This document shows, piece by piece, positions 45,447 to 54,380 of a stretch of 62,759 bases of DNA. Position numbers and translations under genes: made by a program. The stretch lies in NCBI GenBank assembly GCA_023133295.1, contig JAGLWT010000147.1:1-62759 (forward strand). Reading direction: 5' to 3'. Positions within the stretch are counted from its first letter, which is position 1; every line of letters begins with the position of its first letter. The DNA comes from a bacterium. GTDB taxonomy: Bacteria; AUK180. The notes below the pieces were generated by a model that made no database searches, was not told the DNA's origin, and worked only from the letters and a program-made list of their open reading frames with translations.

Positions 45447-45950
45447 TTAATGCGATATGTTGAACGCATTAAATAGGAGAGCGATAAAGAGCGTGGCGGG
45501 TATCATCAGCAAAGCGGCCATCAGTATGCGGATACCGACTCTTGAGGTTCTGTCCAGAGGCGGATCCTCGTCTCCTCCGGTGAGAAGCGAATAGTATTTG
45601 ATCAGAAAGTCAGCGCCTCCGGTGAAAAAGACCCAGATGAAACAGTAGATCAAAGAGGCGTAGATGATCGCGTAAGTGACGATGACCCAGGGATTCCACA
45701 AAAACGGCCTGATAAAGTCAAGACTGCTCGCACCGCTGAATATTCCCGCGATGAGCATTATAACCCAGGGCAGTGATTGAATTATAGTGCCCCTGAGAAC
45801 TACCTTGTGGAAGTGCTTCTCTTCATCCGTGGTATCGAATTTCCGTTTTCTGGCACGGTGAGAGATCAATAGAAATCCCGCGATATGCCCAATGATCGGC
45901 AGCATCCACCAAAATCGGCGCCAGAACCGTATCCACCACCAGACATTCAT
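45447..45950 (-). CDS. Unknown four-TM membrane protein
   Basis: 167 aa starting with a Trp/Arg-rich MNVWWWIRFWRRFWWMLPII, about four membrane helices, and a conserved-looking loop LLTGGDEDPPLDRTSRVGIR. No family recognised. Its start overlaps the end of the 187-aa membrane gene by 4 bp, so the two are a pair. Confidence 0.65.
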   Translation of the reverse strand: MNVWWWIRFWRRFWWMLPIIGHIAGFLLISHRARKRKFDTTDEEKHFHKVVLRGTIIQSLPWVIMLIAGIFSGASSLDFIRPFLWNPWVIVTYAIIYASLIYCFIWVFFTGGADFLIKYYSLLTGGDEDPPLDRTSRVGIRILMAALLMIPATLFIALLFNAFNISH

Positions 45951-46510
45951 CTTCGAAGCCTCGCGTATAGGCGCTTTGTGATATTGCGCACGGCAAGAAC
46001 AGTACCTACTATCATCGCAATGAGCATGATAATGTATTTTGCGGGTGTAAGGAAGGCGGCAAAATACTCTACTGTTTTCGACCCGGTCTCATAGCTCAAT
46101 ACGAGCGTGTAGAAGCAGATATTCTCCGAGATATCCAATATTCCGGGTATCAATCCGAGCCAAGGGATCAGGCGGTTACTGAGTTTGAGGCCCATGAGCA
46201 GATATGAGAGCAGTCCGGCGAAAAACAGGCCATATGCGATCGGGAAGAACATATCCACGACCATGAGCTTGGTATAAACTTTTCTACCGTCCGGGCCGAA
46301 ATCACGGATACTCTGCAGGGTCTCACCGGGTTTCTGGATCATATCAAAGTCCGGCAGCGGCTTATCTCTAAGCGCGATACGCTCCGATGGAAAGAGTACA
46401 TTATTTAAGAGTATTGAAAGGATGAGCATTGCGAAAAAAAGGGTTATCACCACAGGCACTCTGCCTAAAAAGGTGAAAAATCTGCTATTTCCTGCTCTCT
46501 CTGTATCCAT
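45947..46510 (-). CDS. Unknown membrane protein, possibly leaderless mRNA
   Basis: 187 aa, about five hydrophobic segments with a 60-residue soluble loop (PSERIALRDKPLPDFDMIQK). Weakly reminiscent of small permease-like or DUF4386-type proteins, not assigned. There is no Shine-Dalgarno; a promoter TTGAAT-16-TAAAAT at 46516-46543 places the transcription start at or within a base or two of the ATG. Confidence 0.65.
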   Translation of the reverse strand: MDTERAGNSRFFTFLGRVPVVITLFFAMLILSILLNNVLFPSERIALRDKPLPDFDMIQKPGETLQSIRDFGPDGRKVYTKLMVVDMFFPIAYGLFFAGLLSYLLMGLKLSNRLIPWLGLIPGILDISENICFYTLVLSYETGSKTVEYFAAFLTPAKYIIMLIAMIVGTVLAVRNITKRLYARLRR

Positions 46511-46870
46511 ATTGTATTTTACACGATTTCAGTAAATATTCAAAAACTTCAGATGAGGTTTTCTTTTCCCTTCATAAAGAGTGGATTATCGGGTCCCCGA
46601 TGTAATCGAGGTTTCTGAAGTGTCAAGTGGGAACTAGACGGGATGAAATATAACTGGATGCCACGCTTTCGCTCTGCATGACACGATCGTTCACGAGTGA
46701 ACGAGGTACGAGGTTGGAGGCTGGAGGTTAGAGGTTGGTGCAGAGGGGAATAAGAGAAATTGACAATGGACAATTGACAGTTGACGATTAGGGAATAGAA
46801 AACAGAAGGGATGGATTCCCGATCAGGTCGGGAATGACGGACCTTGAACTTTTGAACAATCCTTTCTAAA
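46511..46870. repeat. Repeat-filled intergenic region (0.36 kb)
   Basis: Contains the promoter at 46516-46543, a CGTTCACGAGTGAACG palindrome (about 46687-46702), GGTTGGAGGCTGGAGG words, GACAATGGACAATTGAC words and a GGATTCCCG...CGGGAATGACG hairpin at 46811-46838. No gene. Confidence 0.8.
46516..46543 (-). promoter_or_regulatory. Promoter giving a leaderless transcript
   Basis: TTGAAT, 16 bp, TAAAAT on the minus strand; only five bases separate the -10 box from the ATG. Confidence 0.5.
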
Positions 46871-48262
46871 TTATAAACCGGAGATGAAGGCTACTTTTTT
46901 AAATATATTCCCGGCAGGGGTTTCGATGGCGAATATATACAATCCCGATTTCACGGTAAAGCGGCCGCTTTTTGCCTCCCATACCCATATCGGCACATCG
47001 GGCTGGGCTGACTCCACGAGCTCACCGTAAATGGTGTAGATTGAGACCTTTGAATTCTCAGGAAGATTTGCAACGGTTACCGGGCCATGCGCCGGATTGG
47101 GATACACCACGATCAGCTCATCCAAATCATCAGGATCTACAGGATCGGGCTCATCGGAGATATATGGCGTTGCATGCCTCTCTACGGTATTGGTCTCTTC
47201 AAAGCCTTCATTGTCCTCAGCGCGTACAATATAATAATAGGTAATGCCGTCCACAAGTCCTGAATCTAAGAATGATGTAGAAGTGGTCGTATTAGTAGGC
47301 GAAGAAAGGTTCTGTCCGCCGGAGAATGCGGCTCTGTAAATATTGTATGTAATGGGAGGAGAATCATCGGATGCGGCAGACCATGAAAGCTGAACCGCAC
47401 CTGTGTCTCCGGTAGCAGTAGCAGATACGATCCCCGAAAAAACCGGAGGTTCATCGTCGGTATAAGACGAACAGGAGCCGCCCCAGATCTCACAAACCCA
47501 CTCGGGATGGTCGATGAAGGGATTCCTATTGCCTTGAAGGTCATTATAGATCTTGTCATTTGCCCACATCTCATGGGGACTGGGCGGGTCAAGATTGTTC
47601 CACTCGATGAGAACGGATAATTTCGCCATCTGATAATTGCCGGAACTTCCTGATTCCGCTAATTTAAGATCAAGCTCGCCGCCAACATCACCATTGTAAC
47701 GGACATCCATATAGAAAAGCGCTCTGGCGATGTCACCCTTCACTTCATCACGGGGCTCACACCAGCCGGTTGTAATAGTAGTTTGAGATGTTCCTACCCA
47801 ATCATCTTCATATAATTGATCATTGTAATTCTGATATGTTGTTCCCCCGCCAACCCAGCCGAAAGGATAATTGGACCGGGAGCTGTTTATCTGCATCCGC
47901 GACGGCATCAGGTGATGCATATCCGCTCCCATTGTAGTACTATCATCACAACCGTAGGATTGCGGCCAGAGATGTTCGCAGTTAATATCATCATTGCTTG
48001 GATATCCTGTTTTATCTGCCTTTTCTCCGGAATAAATACAGTAAGTATAATTTGACCTCACATGAATTATTTGGAAGATCTGTACCTTAGCGTCGTTATA
48101 GCTGAAAACCGTATGGCCGTCAATGATATTATGAAGCGCGCTCTTCAATGATGTTCCAGTCAAACCCTCAGCAGTATCGTAATAATCCGAAGGAGCATCT
48201 GAAAATACACTCACTGAAAGCAGAAGTAGAATAAGTAATGCGGTTATCTTTATCTTAATCAT
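46871..48262 (-). CDS. Secreted endonuclease I with FN3 domain and YPNP tail
   Basis: 463 aa. Signal peptide (1-21), then an Endonuclease_1 domain with NCEHLWPQSYG, MHHLMPSRMQINSSRSNYPF and CEPRDEVKGDIARALFYMD, the beta-beta-alpha-metal site of EndA/NucM enzymes. A fibronectin III domain follows (about 265-360), then a YPNP-type sorting domain (VVYPNPAHGPVTVANL ... GLYIFAIETPAG). It degrades extracellular DNA for nutrients or to clear NETs/biofilm. Promoter TTGCTT-16-TATAAT at 48280-48307. Confidence 0.88.
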   Translation of the reverse strand: MIKIKITALLILLLLSVSVFSDAPSDYYDTAEGLTGTSLKSALHNIIDGHTVFSYNDAKVQIFQIIHVRSNYTYCIYSGEKADKTGYPSNDDINCEHLWPQSYGCDDSTTMGADMHHLMPSRMQINSSRSNYPFGWVGGGTTYQNYNDQLYEDDWVGTSQTTITTGWCEPRDEVKGDIARALFYMDVRYNGDVGGELDLKLAESGSSGNYQMAKLSVLIEWNNLDPPSPHEMWANDKIYNDLQGNRNPFIDHPEWVCEIWGGSCSSYTDDEPPVFSGIVSATATGDTGAVQLSWSAASDDSPPITYNIYRAAFSGGQNLSSPTNTTTSTSFLDSGLVDGITYYYIVRAEDNEGFEETNTVERHATPYISDEPDPVDPDDLDELIVVYPNPAHGPVTVANLPENSKVSIYTIYGELVESAQPDVPIWVWEAKSGRFTVKSGLYIFAIETPAGNIFKKVAFISGL

Positions 48263-48715
48263 AGAAGTTCCAAGGTGAGATTATACGCTTTTCTCAGAAA
48301 TAAGCAAGCTACGCAGTGCACAAGCGCACAAGAAGCTACGCAGAGCACAAGAGCACAGGTGACAAGTGCACAAGTTTATAGGGTGATAAGGTGATAGGGT
48401 TGGAGGCATAAGCATAGTGAAAAGTGAATAAGGAAGAATTAGGTGAGAAAAAGGGAGTGTGATTCAAAGAAGTGTGGAGAATGAAACAAAAAGAAGGTAA
48501 TTCGAAGCCTGAAATGTTAGTAGGGATGGATCCTTCGCGGAAAAGCTCAGGATGACACCAAAGAAGGGCAGGTCCCCGATGTAATCGGGGTTTCCAAGGT
48601 CACAAGCCCTATCCCTACGATTATTCCCCCATTATTCACTATTTCTCTTATTCTCCTCTGCACCAACCTTTAACTTTTGAACACTTCTCAGTAATTGTTC
48701 ACTGTTCAGTGTTCA
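48263..48715. repeat. Repeat-filled intergenic region (0.45 kb)
   Basis: Promoter of the endonuclease gene at 48280-48307, then CACAAGTGACAAGTGC and GATAAGGTGATAGGG words, the 93-bp repeat copy at 48439-48530, a GGATCC...ATGACA hairpin (48526-48557) and heptamers near the right end. No gene. Confidence 0.8.
48280..48307 (-). promoter_or_regulatory. Promoter of the endonuclease I gene
   Basis: TTGCTT, 16 bp, TATAAT on the minus strand. Confidence 0.6.
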
Positions 48716-49519
48716 CTATTTCTTTTCCCATCCCAATGAAAATTCCAGCATGCCAAAGAAAACACTTGGAGTAGTACTCGTCTCATACTGATTCGGAGTA
48801 GTGAGATAATACCAATTGTCCCAAACCAGAAAGCAATAGCCCGCCATTATTCCGACATTGATATAAAAGCCCGATGCATAGCGCCAGCGATATCCGTATT
48901 GCAGAGCAATGACCAGATTGCCATGATTGCCTTTCCATTCCCAGCTGGTATCGAAGTCACCTGAAGTCCACCCGAGTCCGAAGTCGGCGAAAAATCCCAT
49001 GAACATTCTGTTATTGGAAAGTGTATTTGGAAACAAGTATTTCATCTGAAAGCCCAATGCGAAAGACCAGGGAGCGGCAAAATCCTCAAACGCCTGACTC
49101 GCGATCAATTGGTATAAAAACCCAATACCTTGAAGGCGAAGATGCCCGCCAACCATGATATCATCAGCTATTTTAAGATCATAGGAAAATGTCGGACCGA
49201 ATTGCAGCAGGCCCAATAAATTGATCTCGAACGCCGTTTGCCCGATGGGAGTTTTCGCAACATTCGGGGTGATCGATGCAGTGTCCCCTTTTAACTGCAT
49301 AATATCGCTGCGATAGACCGTTACTATGCGTCCGTCCTTTTTCATCACAGTGAGCTTCAATGGATCAAAACCCATTAATTCCCCTACAACCTCACTGCCG
49401 TCCACTTTTTCAACAACTACATAGCGGCCTTTCATTACCTCAAGAACAGAATTGTCCACATCAGCAGTAGCAGAAGAAAAGACCAAGACAAGTAAAATTA
49501 GAATCAGATACTTTTTCAT
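48716..49519 (-). CDS. Putative outer-membrane beta-barrel protein
   Basis: 267 aa. Signal peptide (1-19), a small N-terminal LSm/SH3-like region (GRYVVVEKVDGSEVVGELMG ... VYRSDIMQLKG), then amphipathic beta strands ending in a C-terminal aromatic pattern (FFGMLEFSLGWEKK). This fits a small outer-membrane barrel. It starts 13 bp after the last microcompartment gene and has no separate promoter visible, so it could be transcribed with that operon, though a functional link is not evident. Confidence 0.6.
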   Translation of the reverse strand: MKKYLILILLVLVFSSATADVDNSVLEVMKGRYVVVEKVDGSEVVGELMGFDPLKLTVMKKDGRIVTVYRSDIMQLKGDTASITPNVAKTPIGQTAFEINLLGLLQFGPTFSYDLKIADDIMVGGHLRLQGIGFLYQLIASQAFEDFAAPWSFALGFQMKYLFPNTLSNNRMFMGFFADFGLGWTSGDFDTSWEWKGNHGNLVIALQYGYRWRYASGFYINVGIMAGYCFLVWDNWYYLTTPNQYETSTTPSVFFGMLEFSLGWEKK

Positions 49520-49532
49520 AATACCCCCTGTA

Positions 49533-49802
49533 TTATTTCTTTACGTAAATATCGTCGATTATTCCGCAGATAGTGATATCGGCGGGAGGTTTATGCCCTG
49601 TCAGCATATCCACTCCCTCTTTGCCTTTTACAAGCAGAACGGTCTCACCCGCGCCGGCACCCATTTTATCCACGGCAATACTGTATTTTCCTGTTTCCTT
49701 TCCATCGGGATCCAGGAATTTTATGATTATCAGTTTTTTACCGATCAGGCCCGGCTCACCCTTTGAAACGGTGACGGATCCTACGGCTTTTCCTACATGC
49801 AT
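49533..49802 (-). CDS. BMC-P shell vertex protein (EutN/CcmL type), copy 2
   Basis: 89-aa pentamer-forming protein that caps the vertices of a microcompartment. MHVGKAVGSVTVSKGEPGLI, then KLIIIKF, YSIAVDKMGAGAGETVLLV and ADITICGIIDDI follow the EutN pattern (GxVxATxK...DxxGAGxGExVLxxxGSSAR). Last shell gene of the operon, 12 bp after rpiB. Confidence 0.93.
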   Translation of the reverse strand: MHVGKAVGSVTVSKGEPGLIGKKLIIIKFLDPDGKETGKYSIAVDKMGAGAGETVLLVKGKEGVDMLTGHKPPADITICGIIDDIYVKK

Positions 49803-49814
49803 CTTTTCATATCC

Positions 49815-50429
49815 TTAACGCTGCACAAGACGGACATTAAGGTCAAAGGACAATTCCTTCGCCATATCCGTTACGATAGCGCCTTTCTCATAGTATATCA
49901 CAGAAATCTTTTCTTTGGAGGCGATGCGGACATCATCCCCTGTTATCAGCTTTTTCGGAGGGGCGGTGTATTTTTCGATATCCTTCTGATTCGCGTCTTC
50001 AAGTTTCTTTATCTTATTCAATCTGCGCTCATGCCTTCCGCCGCCGAAGGGCTGGTTGAGGAAGGTCTCAGCGATCTGCAGCGCCAGTGCGAATGCGGTT
50101 TGAGCAGCTCCCAGAACCAGGATATTAGCGTCGTTATGTTCTCTGGCGGATGATGCCATAAATAAATTATTGCACACTGCCGCCCGTATCCCCTTGATCT
50201 TATTGGCAGAGATCGCAGAGCCGTTCCCGGCCCCGTCGATGAGTATGCCCATCGGATAATTACCCTTCGCCACTTCAAAGGCAACGATCGCCGCGATATC
50301 AGGGTAATCCACGCTGTCAGGTGTGTAAGTACCCATGTCCGCAACTTCAAAGCCCTTTTTTGTCAGGGCAGCCATCAGCTCCCTTTTCAATTCAAATCCG
50401 CCGTGATCGGCTCCTATTGCTACTCTCAT
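49815..50429 (-). CDS. rpiB: RpiB/LacAB-type sugar-phosphate isomerase with BMC-like tail
   Basis: 204 aa, against about 150 for RpiB. The core reads MRVAIGADHGGFELK, VDYPDIAAIVAFEVAKG and GILIDGAGNGSAISANKIKG, with Asp in place of the catalytic Cys of RpiB, as in several LacA/B-like or microcompartment members. The extra 50-residue tail (ITGDDVRIASKEKISVIYY, KGAIVTDMAKELSF) resembles, from memory, short modules attached to other microcompartment proteins. It would interconvert pentose or hexose phosphates and points to a sugar-phosphate type compartment. Confidence 0.85.
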   Translation of the reverse strand: MRVAIGADHGGFELKRELMAALTKKGFEVADMGTYTPDSVDYPDIAAIVAFEVAKGNYPMGILIDGAGNGSAISANKIKGIRAAVCNNLFMASSAREHNDANILVLGAAQTAFALALQIAETFLNQPFGGGRHERRLNKIKKLEDANQKDIEKYTAPPKKLITGDDVRIASKEKISVIYYEKGAIVTDMAKELSFDLNVRLVQR

Positions 50430-50439
50430 AAATTTATCC

Positions 50440-51003
50440 TCATAATAATGACCGCTTCACTTCATCACTCGGAGAAGGAATGATCTTGAACTGAACAAGG
50501 TTTGTGATATCTTTCAGAAATTCCACCGCTGCCATGACCGAACTTTTCACGGCACCGATATCTCCGGTAACAATAAAATAACCCTTGCCTCCAAGCGCCT
50601 TGCCGAGACGCATATCCACTAATTTAACTTTTGACTGTTTACATGCGATATCCGCGGCTTCCACGCATTTTATCACAGAGAAGCTCTCCACAATACCGAT
50701 CGCGTCAATATCCTCAAAGGCCGTATTCGGTATTCCCAATGCGGCATTCAAAACAAGCGGATTTACATTCGGTATCACCGTCTGCTCCAGAACAAAGTCC
50801 TTGCCCGCTTTATATCCGTTCTTTACAGCTTCTTGTACTGCTTGCGTGTCACCCGATACTATGACAATATGTTTACCGGGACAGGTGGGGTAATTGTCCA
50901 ATAACTTCACCGCGCCGCCCTTTACCATCTCATCGGCAAAAGCAATGCCATGGGCGATCGAATTGAACTCCACCAGAGCGATGGCCTGCATATCCTTCAT
51001 CAT
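50440..51003 (-). CDS. pduT: BMC-T tandem-domain shell protein (PduT type)
   Basis: 187 aa with two BMC domains (QAIALVEFNSIAHGIAFADE and AIGIVESFSVIKCVEAADIA). The first contains YPTCPGKHIVIVSG; in PduT the Cys of this CPGK loop binds a 4Fe-4S cluster at the trimer pore. Together with PduS next door this suggests electron transfer through the shell. The start overlaps the PduS stop by one base; ATGs at 51000 and 50991 are alternatives. Confidence 0.92.
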   Translation of the reverse strand: MMKDMQAIALVEFNSIAHGIAFADEMVKGGAVKLLDNYPTCPGKHIVIVSGDTQAVQEAVKNGYKAGKDFVLEQTVIPNVNPLVLNAALGIPNTAFEDIDAIGIVESFSVIKCVEAADIACKQSKVKLVDMRLGKALGGKGYFIVTGDIGAVKSSVMAAVEFLKDITNLVQFKIIPSPSDEVKRSLL

Positions 51004-52322
51004 TACCTCGTTATCTCAATATAATTATCGCCTACCGCAGAAACCGTCCCTTCGATGGAAGCGTGATAATTCACTCCCATACCGGAGATCTCCGAGATGG
51101 CGATGTTGTCGTTCTTCTTAACTTTGTCACCCTTGAGAACACTTATCTTAGAGGGCGATCCGATATGCTGATCAACAAATATCCGCACACGGCGGGGATT
51201 GATATCAAGTTTCTCAAATGCGGGATGCACATTGAATTTTGATATATCCAGATGTTCCATCAGCCGGTCGGTGCTGATCTCTCTTAATTCATGAAAACCG
51301 CATATCTCCTGCGGGACCTCATGATAATTCTCATTCTTGGTCCCTTTCTCCGTCATATCCTTTTTAAAATACTCCGCGACCAGCCGTGGTGAGATATCCA
51401 TCGGACATGCTATCAACTCACAAACGCCGCATTCACTGCACAGATATGACATCTCCGAAGGGATCAACTCCCCAAACGCGAGATTTCTCATCCATTTGTG
51501 CGGCTCGATCCGATGCCCGTTCAAATAACGGGGACAAAAATCGGTGCATCTTCGGCATTGAATACAGGCGGACCGTGAGATCCTGATAATGGCATTCAAA
51601 TCCCTGCTGCGCTGCCTTATCACCTTTTCCCTGTCACTGAAGACCAATATACCGGAAGTGGTCTTTTTTACATAGCTGTCCTTTGAAATAAACTTTCCCA
51701 TCATCGGGCCACCGTCCATGATCTTTGCCAGCTCAAGCGGGATTCTCGGCTCCGCGATATCAAGAAGCAATGAAACGGGTGTTCCGACAGGGACCTCGGC
51801 GACAAATGGGAAAGCGACATCACCGGAAACAGTAACAAATCTTGATACTACGGGCTCGCCTTTATTGAGCAGACGCCCCAGCCGATACATCGTCTCGACA
51901 TTCTGTACCACTATTCCCACATCAAGAGGAAGTCCGCCTTCCGGAATGATCTTTCCTGTAACCTCTCTGACGAGTATATGCTCATCCCCTATCGGGTACA
52001 TATTCTTCAGAGGTGATATTTTTATCTCTTTCGGCAGACCTGTTGCAACCTTCTTTATCAGGTCTTTGTATTTCTGTTTTATGCCGATGAGCCCTTCGGA
52101 TGCTCCCGTCAGCTCCATCGCCTTTTTAACACCGGCGATCAGGTCCTCAATACCGATATCCAGAATGGTTTTGTCGGTCTCCAGAAGCGGTTCGCATTCA
52201 GCGCCGTTTATGATGAGGGTCTGTACCTTGGAAGTTAATTTGATATAAGTGGGAAAACCAGCGCCGCCGGCGCCGATGAGGCCCGATTCCCTTATCTTTT
52301 TCAGGCCGATTTTTTCTGTCAT
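51003..52322 (-). CDS. pduS: PduS-like FMN/Fe-S NADH oxidoreductase (RnfC-like)
   Basis: 439 aa. Nucleotide/FMN part with SGLIGAGGAGFPTYIKL and LIINGAECEPLLETDK, SLBB-like middle, then two 4Fe-4S motifs: CIQCRRCTDFCPRYLNG and CSECGVCELIACPMDIS. In propanediol compartments PduS passes electrons from NADH, through the PduT cluster, to cob(II)alamin; here no B12 enzyme is present, so regenerating NAD+ for the aldehyde dehydrogenase is the likelier role. Overlaps aldehyde dehydrogenase and bmcT. Confidence 0.9.
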   Translation of the reverse strand: MTEKIGLKKIRESGLIGAGGAGFPTYIKLTSKVQTLIINGAECEPLLETDKTILDIGIEDLIAGVKKAMELTGASEGLIGIKQKYKDLIKKVATGLPKEIKISPLKNMYPIGDEHILVREVTGKIIPEGGLPLDVGIVVQNVETMYRLGRLLNKGEPVVSRFVTVSGDVAFPFVAEVPVGTPVSLLLDIAEPRIPLELAKIMDGGPMMGKFISKDSYVKKTTSGILVFSDREKVIRQRSRDLNAIIRISRSACIQCRRCTDFCPRYLNGHRIEPHKWMRNLAFGELIPSEMSYLCSECGVCELIACPMDISPRLVAEYFKKDMTEKGTKNENYHEVPQEICGFHELREISTDRLMEHLDISKFNVHPAFEKLDINPRRVRIFVDQHIGSPSKISVLKGDKVKKNDNIAISEISGMGVNYHASIEGTVSAVGDNYIEITR

Positions 52323-53743
52323 ACTATCCTGAATCTATCCACCATAGCGCATCTTCTGATCCTTGTAAATGTAATGGCCGTCGTGATCCCTTCGCCTGTC
52401 GGAGTGGCAATGGTCATTGTAGTAGGCCCCTCGCCCAGATAGCCGAGGCCCTGAAGGGACATTCCGTTCTTTACGAAGATGGAAGCATTGCACGCCTTCG
52501 CCATATCGGATAATCTGTCTATATTTGTAGAATGCATGGTAAATGTATGTCTGTATCCATGCTCGGTCTTCAATGCGTGTTCCTTGGCTTCTTTCCAGTC
52601 CTTGACACGAACGATGGGAAGAACAGGCAGAAGCTGCTCGACCTGGACCATAGGGTGGTCCCAGGGAACATCCATGATCGCGATGCGAGTTGTGGCGGGA
52701 ACTTCTATACCGGCATCCTTGAGGATCACAGCGGCATCTTTGCCCACATACTTCTTGTTGATTACGGGAACCCTGTAACCCGCGCCTTCGTCCTTTGCGA
52801 TAAGCATGCTCGTGACCTTCTCTATGTCATCGCCTTTCAATTCATAGGCGCCGTTTTTACACATATTGCTGATCAGGGAATCGGCAATGGAATCCACCGC
52901 AAATACCTCTTTCTCCAGAACACAGATGACATTATTGTCAAATGAAGAAGATGTAACGATATCAAGGGCGGCCTTGGGGATATCAGCCGTTTCATCAACG
53001 ATGCACGGAGGATTTCCGGGACCGCCGACGATGGCCTTTTTACCTGAATTCATTACCAGATTGACCATGAATTCTCCGCCGGTCGCCAGGATCAGGGCTA
53101 TTTTCTCATTCTTAAGAAGTATTTCACTGGTATCCTGAGTCGGCTCATTTATCGAAGTCAGCAGGTTTTCAGGACCACCTGCTTCTTTTATTGCATCATT
53201 CATCAATTGAAGCGCTTTGAGCGATACACCTTTTGCCGCGGGATGTGGATTGAAAACTATTGAATTACCGCCGGCAATGGCTGAGATCGCATTATTGATA
53301 ATAGTGGACGGGGGATTTGTGGAAGGGGTCAGAGAGCCGATAACGCCATATGGCGCGCGCTCTTCAAGGACCATCCCATGATCACCAGTATAAACTCTCG
53401 GCTTGACATCTTCAACGCCGGGGGTCTTCTCCGCGACCAGTTTGACCTTACCGGCCTTGTCGGGATTCTTGCCCATGCCCGTTTCAGACACGGCCATCTC
53501 GCCGAGCATATCGGCATGCTTCAACGCCATTGCTTTCATTGCGGCAATAAGCGCGGCACGCTTTTCAAGGCTGAGAGCCATTAACTCCACTTGGGCGGTA
53601 TGAGCGGCATCGATCGCATGATCGATCGAGTCGAATACACCGTTCTTGCCCTTGGGAGCTGCGGTTTTATCATTCGATTCAATAGTTGTCTGGAATTCAC
53701 CGACAACTTTCTTTATTAATTCATCAATGCGTTTTTCATCCAT
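52319..53743 (-). CDS. pduP: CoA-acylating aldehyde dehydrogenase (PduP/EutE-like)
   Basis: 474 aa. Converts an aldehyde plus CoA and NAD+ to acyl-CoA. Conserved parts: SLTPSTNPPSTIINNAISAI, GGPGNPPCIVDETADI and the catalytic loop SSSFDNNVICVLEKEVFAVD with Cys near residue 275. The N-terminus MDEKRIDELIKKVVGEF is an amphipathic helix followed by a linker, as in encapsulation peptides, and resembles the PduL N-terminus in this operon. Core enzyme of the compartment. Confidence 0.93.
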   Translation of the reverse strand: MDEKRIDELIKKVVGEFQTTIESNDKTAAPKGKNGVFDSIDHAIDAAHTAQVELMALSLEKRAALIAAMKAMALKHADMLGEMAVSETGMGKNPDKAGKVKLVAEKTPGVEDVKPRVYTGDHGMVLEERAPYGVIGSLTPSTNPPSTIINNAISAIAGGNSIVFNPHPAAKGVSLKALQLMNDAIKEAGGPENLLTSINEPTQDTSEILLKNEKIALILATGGEFMVNLVMNSGKKAIVGGPGNPPCIVDETADIPKAALDIVTSSSFDNNVICVLEKEVFAVDSIADSLISNMCKNGAYELKGDDIEKVTSMLIAKDEGAGYRVPVINKKYVGKDAAVILKDAGIEVPATTRIAIMDVPWDHPMVQVEQLLPVLPIVRVKDWKEAKEHALKTEHGYRHTFTMHSTNIDRLSDMAKACNASIFVKNGMSLQGLGYLGEGPTTMTIATPTGEGITTAITFTRIRRCAMVDRFRIV

Positions 53744-53760
53744 TCAGTGATCCTCTGCTA

Positions 53761-54030
53761 TTATTTGTCCAACTGGATAGAGTCAACTATCCCTACTATC
53801 GCAGCATCCACCGGATTATTGGATTGGTCAGTAACTAAACGGGCAGATGAACCTTGGACGATCAAGACCGTCTCTTTGTATCCGGCGCCTACGGCATCGA
53901 TACACACCATAGGAACTCCGGAAGGTTTGTAATTAAGATCAAGCGGTTGCACCACGATCAATTTAGCGGCCATCAATTTGGCCTCTTTTCTTGTGGCGAC
54001 AACTCTCCCGATCACTTTTCCTATCAACAT
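53761..54030 (-). CDS. BMC-P shell vertex protein (EutN/CcmL type), copy 1
   Basis: 89 aa. MLIGKVIGRVVATRKEAKLM, VCIDAVGAGYKETVLIVQGS and SARLVTDQSNNPVDAAIVGI-type ends fit EutN closely and more canonically than copy 2. Sits between bmcH and the aldehyde dehydrogenase. Confidence 0.95.
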   Translation of the reverse strand: MLIGKVIGRVVATRKEAKLMAAKLIVVQPLDLNYKPSGVPMVCIDAVGAGYKETVLIVQGSSARLVTDQSNNPVDAAIVGIVDSIQLDK

Positions 54031-54077
54031 GTCATCACCTCGATCTCAGATCTTGGGGAGAATCTCTCCCCTTTTAA

Positions 54078-54368
54078 CTACTTTACAGCGCTTTTGGGAA
54101 TCTTAATTGGGAAAATAGACTCAAGATTATTATGTGGTCTGGGTATTACATGAACACTGACCAATTCCCCAACTTTCTGTGCTGCTGCCGCACCTGCATC
54201 CGTGGCCGCTTTACATGCCGCAACATCACCTCTGATAAGGGCTGTGACATAACCGCCGCCGGTTTTTTCGTATCCTACCACTGTAACCTTTGCAGCTTTG
54301 ACCATTGCGTCCGCCGCTTCTATACATGCAGTAAGGCTTTTGGTTTCAATCATTCCTAATGCTTCCAT
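54078..54368 (-). CDS. BMC-H hexameric shell protein
   Basis: 96 aa from ATG at 54368, with GGAGG six bases upstream; the in-frame TTG at 54380 overlaps the Shine-Dalgarno and is rejected. [20 protein letters not shown], then [20 protein letters not shown] and [14 protein letters not shown] are standard for PduA/EutM. It is the only BMC-H in the window and so the main facet protein. A short C-terminal extension follows the usual ending. Confidence 0.96.
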   Translation of the reverse strand: MEALGMIETKSLTACIEAADAMVKAAKVTVVGYEKTGGGYVTALIRGDVAACKAATDAGAAAAQKVGELVSVHVIPRPHNNLESIFPIKIPKSAVK

Positions 54369-54380
54369 GAAAACCTCCAA

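Noticed and set aside
44826..45469. 123-aa and 91-aa ORFs
   Set aside because: Translations of hairpin and CACAAG-type repeats, no ribosome-binding site, no coherent protein composition.
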